Below, piece by piece: positions 60,994-64,000 of a stretch of 64,000 bases of DNA (positions are counted from its first letter, which is position 1; every line of letters starts with the position of its first letter). Origin of the DNA: ZC4RG30 sp965652645 (GTDB lineage Bacteria > Pseudomonadota > Gammaproteobacteria > Steroidobacterales > Steroidobacteraceae). The notes beneath the pieces are model-generated. The model was not told the DNA's origin, did no database searches, and saw only the letters and a program-made list of their open reading frames with translations. Where the stretch lies: positions 39,096-103,095 of the forward strand of contig CBFGXE010000009.1 in assembly GCA_965652645.1 (NCBI GenBank), in the 5' to 3' direction. Both the position numbers and the translations under genes were made by a program.

Positions 60994-61389
60994 TCACCTG
61001 GACACTCTTCTCCTTTCTTTGGTCTTGTGCTTGCCCTTGGCCTTTGGTTTGACTTCCTGTCGGGGCCGAGCTTTGCCCCTTGGCTTCGGTTCCGGCAACA
61101 CCGCGGCCGTGATCTCGAGTGCAGAATGCACCTTGCCTGGATCGTCGAGTTCTGCGGCAATCAGGAAGTGGTTCCTGGCCCCGGGGTAAGGCGGCGCCAG
61201 CTCCACCTGACCCAAGTACCGCAGACCTTCAGCTGTGGGTTTAAGAAATAGCTGGTCGTCACAGACAAGAGCAACCACCTTGCCGTCCAGATAGAGCGCA
61301 AACTCCCCAAACATCTTCTTGAAGGTGAGCCTGGGCCCGAACCCGGCCTGATCACAGATGAAGTTGATCGTGTCTTGGCTTGTGGACAT
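60994..61389 (-). CDS. TfoX N-terminal-domain protein
   Basis: A 131-residue protein with a TfoX-N fold: FICDQAGFGPRLTFKKMFGEFALYLDGKVVALVCDDQLFLK is characteristic, followed by a basic Lys/Arg/Pro tail (about residues 100-131) that may bind nucleic acid. TfoX-N proteins are related to competence regulators but most are uncharacterised. The ATG at 61389 lies 19 bp below GTTGGGT of attC-like site C, the spacing of a cassette gene. Confidence 0.88.
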   Translation of the reverse strand: MSTSQDTINFICDQAGFGPRLTFKKMFGEFALYLDGKVVALVCDDQLFLKPTAEGLRYLGQVELAPPYPGARNHFLIAAELDDPGKVHSALEITAAVLPEPKPRGKARPRQEVKPKAKGKHKTKERRRVSR

Positions 61390-61408
61390 GCAATGGTGCA
61401 GTCTGGCT

Positions 61409-61539
61409 ACCCAACTCAGCGACGGCGCACCGGCCTCTCAACACTGCGCATCACCAGCGCCTGCAGCAAGGAGGCGCATGGCTGCGCGCGGCCATGCACT
61501 TTGTGTGTCCCGGCCCGCTGCAGCGGGCTGTTTGGCGAC
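61409..61539 (-). repeat. attC-like recombination site C
   Basis: On the minus strand it starts GTCGCCAAAC (61539-61530), contains CCCGCTGCAGCGGGCCGG, then GCGCCGTCGCTGA near the 3' side, and ends with GTTGGGT (61415-61409), an exact GTTRRRY. Length 131 bp. It starts 15 bp after one gene stop and ends 19 bp before the next start codon. This is the clearest single site in the array. Confidence 0.7.
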
Positions 61540-61554
61540 ATGATGTGCACCTTC

Positions 61555-61941
61555 CTACTGCCAATAGCTCGATTTCCGTCTCAGGAGCTCCGGTTCACCA
61601 AGGCCCGCGAACTGGCCTCGCAGCCCCTCGGAGCTCACGATGCCATTGTAAGTCGCCTCGGGGCAGCCTGAGGCTGAGTCCTTTGGAAGGGTGAAACGGA
61701 TTCTGCTTCCCTGCACCTGGATCTCGGCAACAAAGGGAATTCCAGGGGAGCCTTCGGAGCATTGAACGACGGCGTAGTGATTGCCCCCACCGTACACGAT
61801 GCTGATCTCCATGCCACCGAGATCTCCGCTTTCATCGTTGTAGGCCAGACTCGAGAACGTTCCGGTGATCCGGGCAACCTCCTCCAAAGCGGCAGCAGAA
61901 GCGTTCGCTGCGAAGACCAGAGCAATGACTATTGTTTTCAT
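61555..61941 (-). CDS. hypothetical exported protein in cassette
   Basis: A 128-residue protein with a signal peptide (about residues 1-18, ANASAAALEE) and a beta-rich mature part with one likely disulfide pair (VQCSEG and SGCPEA). No family recognised. ATG 61941 lies 13 bp below the GTTCGGA end of attC-like site D; an upstream extension into that repeat was rejected. The stop is 15 bp above site C. Confidence 0.7.
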   Translation of the reverse strand: MKTIVIALVFAANASAAALEEVARITGTFSSLAYNDESGDLGGMEISIVYGGGNHYAVVQCSEGSPGIPFVAEIQVQGSRIRFTLPKDSASGCPEATYNGIVSSEGLRGQFAGLGEPELLRRKSSYWQ

Positions 61942-61954
61942 GACGGTGAATGTC

Positions 61955-62038
61955 TCCGAACTACCAAGTTCAGCGGCGGGACGCCCGCGGCCGAGCAACT
62001 TATGGGTACAGGTGCGCTGCATTGTAGGGCCAGGCGAC
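61955..62038 (-). repeat. attC-like recombination site D
   Basis: Minus-strand start GTCGCCTGGC (62038-62029), end GTTCGGA (61961-61955), with the inner arm GCCGCTGAACTTGGTA just before the end. Length 84 bp. The first third overlaps the last 13 codons of the MAPEG gene, as sometimes seen in cassettes where the gene ends inside attC. Confidence 0.6.
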
Positions 62039-62425
62039 GTTGAGCACTTCCGCCAGCAGTACGACTGCTGCGCCGAGGAATGCTGCGTGCTGTATGAGCA
62101 TGCCTGCGGCTCTCAGCGAGGCACCAGAGGTGTACAGCATGCCGATGGCGTGCAGGAGGCGAGCAACTACGAACCCCGCAGCCAGGACCAGAAGCGCCAC
62201 TCTGGGGGCGGCAGCAATCTCCATCAGGCCAAGGACGATTACAGCCAAGGGTGCATACTCGACGAAATTTCCGTGAGCGCGAACCCTGCGGCGGAGCGTT
62301 TCGTCATTGGCATCGCCATGCGTCACGTTCAGCTTGGCGCGCTGGAGGGATACCTGGACGCTAAGGAGAACCATCATTACGGCAAAAATGGCGGCAACGA
62401 TTGTTGTGATTGTCGGGAGGGGCAC
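62000..62425 (-). CDS. MAPEG-family membrane protein
   Basis: A 141-residue four-helix membrane protein of the MAPEG family (glutathione/eicosanoid-type membrane proteins; bacterial YecN-like). The motif VRAHGNFVEYAPLAVIVLGLMEIAA is diagnostic, with ARLLHAIGMLYTSG following. Start GTG 62425 has AGGAGAG upstream at six bases and lies 17 bp below the GTCAGGC end of an attC-like boundary. The last codons lie within attC-like site D. Confidence 0.88.
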   Translation of the reverse strand: MPLPTITTIVAAIFAVMMVLLSVQVSLQRAKLNVTHGDANDETLRRRVRAHGNFVEYAPLAVIVLGLMEIAAAPRVALLVLAAGFVVARLLHAIGMLYTSGASLRAAGMLIQHAAFLGAAVVLLAEVLNVAWPYNAAHLYP

Positions 62426-62442
62426 TTTTTTCTCTCCTGGTC

Positions 62443-62458
62443 GCCTGACTACCAAGTT
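62443..62458 (-). repeat. attC-like 3' end E
   Basis: On the minus strand AACTTGGTAGTCAGGC ends in GTCAGGC (62449-62443), one mismatch from the canonical GTTAGGC. The inner arm ACTTGGTA is shared with sites D and G. The matching 5' arm could not be placed in the 80 bp to the right, so the site is incomplete or degraded. Confidence 0.5.
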
Positions 62459-62535
62459 TGGGGAGCGGTCTTCTGATTGATGGCAAGAACGCGCTCAGAG
62501 ATGCAGCAGAATACCATCTCATCAATGACGCAACA

Positions 62536-62663
62536 CTATGCAAAGCCCATCACCGTCTCTACTGCGATCTCAGCGGCATGGTCGACGGGATGGCCGTAGA
62601 TGTCCGCACTGATGTCTGGAAATGCGATGGTACGCACGCCGATGTCGACGGCGACCTGTTGCT
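62536..62663 (-). pseudogene. truncated macro-domain gene (C-terminal fragment)
   Basis: Between the GTTAGAC end of site F and a TAG at 62536 one frame encodes about 42 residues reading GVRTIAFPDISADIYGHP then AAEIAVETV. This matches the C-terminal helix-strand segment of macro (ADP-ribose-binding) domains, typically G-I-R-S-I-A-F-P-x-I-S-x-G-I-Y-G-x-P. The N-terminal two thirds of the domain is missing and no proper start exists. The break coincides with the attC end, so truncation by cassette recombination is likely. Confidence 0.7.
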
Positions 62664-62796
62664 GTCTAACTGTCAAGCTCAGCGGCGGCACGCCAGCACT
62701 GCAGCATGCGGGTGCGCCAGCGCTCCCAGGCGCAGGACGCGGGTCGCCCGCGACCGAGCACTTCATGCGTCCCCGTCGCCTGCAGAGTCAGGCGAC
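62664..62796 (-). repeat. attC-like recombination site F
   Basis: Minus-strand start GTCGCCTGAC (62796-62787), one base from the stop of the gene to the right; end GTTAGAC (62670-62664), an exact GTTRRRY. Inner arms are CTGCAGGCGACGGGGACGC on one side and GCGTGCCGCCGCTGAGCTTGA on the other. Length 133 bp. The outer ends are mutual near-complements (GCCTGAC and GTTAGAC). Confidence 0.7.
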
Positions 62797-62797
62797 G

Positions 62798-63151
62798 TCA
62801 TCGCAGGAGCCATTCCTGATACTGCCTCCAATCTGCATCGATCATTTTTCGCTCCTCCTCCTGGGAGACGCTCTTGACGGTGGAAAGCTTGCTGTACTTC
62901 GGATACTCGGCTGAGGCGAGCACATCGCGAAAATCGGCCTTGGCACGATCGATCTCGGAACGAAGCCGCTCCAGGTTGCCACACGCAAGTTTGAGGGTCG
63001 CTGCTCGGACCCGGAGTACTTCCCTATGCCATTTCTCCGAGCCGTACTGCTGCAGAATCGCCCGAGCCGGGGACACGTAGTCAGACGAGAAGTCGCGGCG
63101 GAGCAGTCGAGCCAGATCGGCCTCGGATATCTCGGGCACAGGCTGTTCCAC
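62798..63151 (-). CDS. hypothetical helical protein in cassette
   Basis: A 117-residue soluble, mostly helical protein rich in Arg, Lys and Glu (ARAILQQYGSEKWHREVLRVRAATLKL; EYPKYSKLSTVKSVSQEEERK). No family recognised. GTG 63151 has GAGAGG upstream; a TTG at 63163 is an alternative. The stop abuts attC-like site F and the start is 37 bp below the mini-site G, so it looks like one complete cassette. Confidence 0.65.
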   Translation of the reverse strand: MEQPVPEISEADLARLLRRDFSSDYVSPARAILQQYGSEKWHREVLRVRAATLKLACGNLERLRSEIDRAKADFRDVLASAEYPKYSKLSTVKSVSQEEERKMIDADWRQYQEWLLR

Positions 63152-63188
63152 GTCGCCTCTCAATGTTCAGGTGTGAGGGTTGGGACGC

Positions 63189-63208
63189 CGCCAACTACCA
63201 AGTTGGCG
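63189..63208. repeat. collapsed attC-like mini-palindrome G
   Basis: CGCCAACTACCAAGTTGGCG: the outer 7 bp (CGCCAAC/GTTGGCG) are perfect complements around TACCAA. It combines the GTCGCCAAC-type start and the ACTTGGTA inner arm seen at other boundaries in only 20 bp, as if the central part of an attC had been deleted. Confidence 0.45.
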
Positions 63209-63223
63209 ACCGGGCGCGGCGAT

Positions 63224-63403
63224 TTAACGTGAGGGCGCGGCAGCAAGCACGCGAGTAATACCAGATCGGACTTTCCCCTGTCTGGGATACTCGCCGGCAT
63301 CCAGCCGGTGCCGAGGATTTCTGGCTGCTCCGACTTTTTCTGAGCAGTTGCCGCCGCCCATGACCGCGACAAGGTACCAAAGTTGTTCTCCGCTTCTCCG
63401 CAT
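63224..63403 (-). CDS. possible 59-aa cassette gene
   Basis: A 59-codon frame from ATG 63403 to TAA at 63224, rich in Arg/Gly (LWYLVAVMGGGNCSEKVG). It starts 15 bp below attC-like end H and stops just before mini-site G, matching cassette spacing. A competing frame starts at ATG 63416 but runs into the repeat. No family recognised, and codon bias is weak, so it may be non-coding. Nothing else supported was seen in 63209-63634. Confidence 0.25.
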   Translation of the reverse strand: MRRSGEQLWYLVAVMGGGNCSEKVGAARNPRHRLDAGEYPRQGKVRSGITRVLAAAPSR

Positions 63404-63418
63404 CGTTATGAGTCATGC

Positions 63419-63610
63419 CGTTAACTCTGCCGGCATACCCAATGCCGCTGTCAACGATTGGCGCCGCAGTGACGCAGATATCCATGTCGGCACGGGAGCA
63501 TGTCCTCTCACATCAGATGCCGGATATACGTCTGCAAGCTTTCTCCGAAAGACCAGAACCCAGATCAATCTTCCTTCTTGCGGAAGGAGTCCATATACGC
63601 AGAGTTAGGC
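63419..63610 (-). repeat. long attC-like region H
   Basis: Minus-strand start GCCTAAC (63610-63604), an exact RYYYAAC, followed by TCTGC; end GCAGAGTTAACG (63430-63419), whose GCAGAGTTA is nearly complementary to the start. The outer arms pair over about 12 bp. At 192 bp it is longer than usual attC sites (about 57-141 bp) and may contain an insertion or two fused ends. Confidence 0.45.
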
Positions 63611-63634
63611 GGCAGTCGCTTCATCGGAGCGCAG

Positions 63635-63937
63635 TCAGTCCCGAAAGTCATAGGTGGCGTTCGTCAGGCGACCGTCGGAAAATTGCAGCTTGCAGCCATA
63701 GCGCCCAAATGTGACTGTTTCCACGACATGCGCGACAGAGTTAACCAGTTGGGGCGAGTTCATTCCATTGGTCTTCGCTACGCGCATTGCTTCGGCAACG
63801 TCGATTCCTGGACTGAACTGCGAACACACGGCTCCGACGCGCCTTTCGGCCGTGAAGTAGAAGCTGATGTAGTAAGCAAGGCCGCCAAGCATGGCGACGC
63901 CGACCACCGCGTTAAGCCTTCGGCGCCAACTCTTCAT
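63635..63937 (-). CDS. small single-pass membrane protein in cassette
   Basis: A 100-residue protein with an N-terminal basic segment and one transmembrane helix (about residues 10-29), then a soluble part with two Cys (GAVCSQFSPG and YGCKLQFSDG). No family recognised. ATG 63937 lies 13 bp below GTTGAGT, an attC-like end, and its stop is 24 bp above site H, consistent with a complete cassette. Confidence 0.65.
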   Translation of the reverse strand: MKSWRRRLNAVVGVAMLGGLAYYISFYFTAERRVGAVCSQFSPGIDVAEAMRVAKTNGMNSPQLVNSVAHVVETVTFGRYGCKLQFSDGRLTNATYDFRD

Positions 63938-63950
63938 TGCGCTGCGATTT

Positions 63951-63957
63951 ACTCAAC
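63951..63957 (-). repeat. attC-like 3' end I
   Basis: GTTGAGT on the minus strand is an exact GTTRRRY placed 13 bp before the last gene's start. The rest of the site would extend to or past the right window edge, so only the end can be called. A 7-mer alone is weak; spacing supports it. Confidence 0.35.
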
Positions 63958-64000
63958 ATTGGCCATCCGGATGCCTCATGGGAAGATGTTGGTCGGCGAG

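Overview
The window is high-GC DNA from a free-living, envelope-rich Gram-negative bacterium. I infer a gammaproteobacterium near Xanthomonadales, Steroidobacterales or Nevskiales. The grounds are an MlaEFD-type lipid transport set, GspA/GspB (ExeA/B-type) secretion helpers, a TonB-dependent receptor, FadE of the long membrane-anchored type, RimO, GlmU/GlmS, and a YtrA-type GntR operon. No rRNA, tRNA, CRISPR, insertion sequence or prophage was recognised.

Layout. 0-4.9 kb (minus): a compact unit with two unlisted small membrane peptides, a YtrA-like GntR regulator, an ABC ATPase and ABC-2 permease, then mlaE-mlaF-mlaD (mlaD cut by the window edge). Nearly all junctions overlap or are spaced by a few bases, and a promoter/operator palindrome sits in front. 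5-18.2 kb: mdh, a TonB-dependent receptor, a sulfatase with a small NTF2-like lipoprotein, a metR/short-metE divergent pair with MetR-like boxes, two envelope proteins, a cupin, selO and mogA. 18.3-29.6 kb: a 33-residue hydrophobic peptide behind a strong inverted repeat, fadE, a DUF4399 lipoprotein, gspA-gspB, and a three-gene signalling cluster: a receiver-like/TonB fusion, a receiver-like/Ser-Thr kinase fusion, and a CheA-like ATPase protein with a degenerate Hpt. 29.7-41.7 kb: glycosyltransferase, WD40 protein, COG0523 metal GTPase, methyltransferase, rimO, a hipBA toxin-antitoxin pair with large palindromic operators, arylamine N-acetyltransferase, glmS, glmU and a DUF3465 protein. 41.8-48.3 kb: a probable oxidative cluster (DUF1592 c-type cytochrome, DUF1552 Tat protein, degenerate metallo-beta-lactamase-fold protein, cytochrome c/PQQ dehydrogenase) followed by dodecin.

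48.6-64 kb: every gene is on the minus strand. The left part holds dps, an aldo/keto reductase, mltA, a GST, an Mpo1-like protein, an AAC(3)-I-like acetyltransferase, a MOSC protein and an AAA ATPase. From about 58.4 kb to the right end it turns into a string of short, mostly unknown genes. These are separated by imperfect inverted repeats that look like integron attC sites, with GTYRRRY-like ends 2-38 nt before start codons and GYCGCC-type ends at or just after stops. I read this as an integron cassette array, or an attC cluster without an integrase in view. The array orientation predicts that any integrase lies beyond the right edge.

The points most worth checking are the attC-like array with its truncated macro-domain cassette, the TonB/kinase signalling trio, the GntR operator with two hidden small membrane peptides, the 33-residue peptide with its hairpin, and the chromosomal AAC(3)-I homologue. 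Frame and start choices were made by eye from motifs, overlaps and ribosome binding sites. No database search was run.
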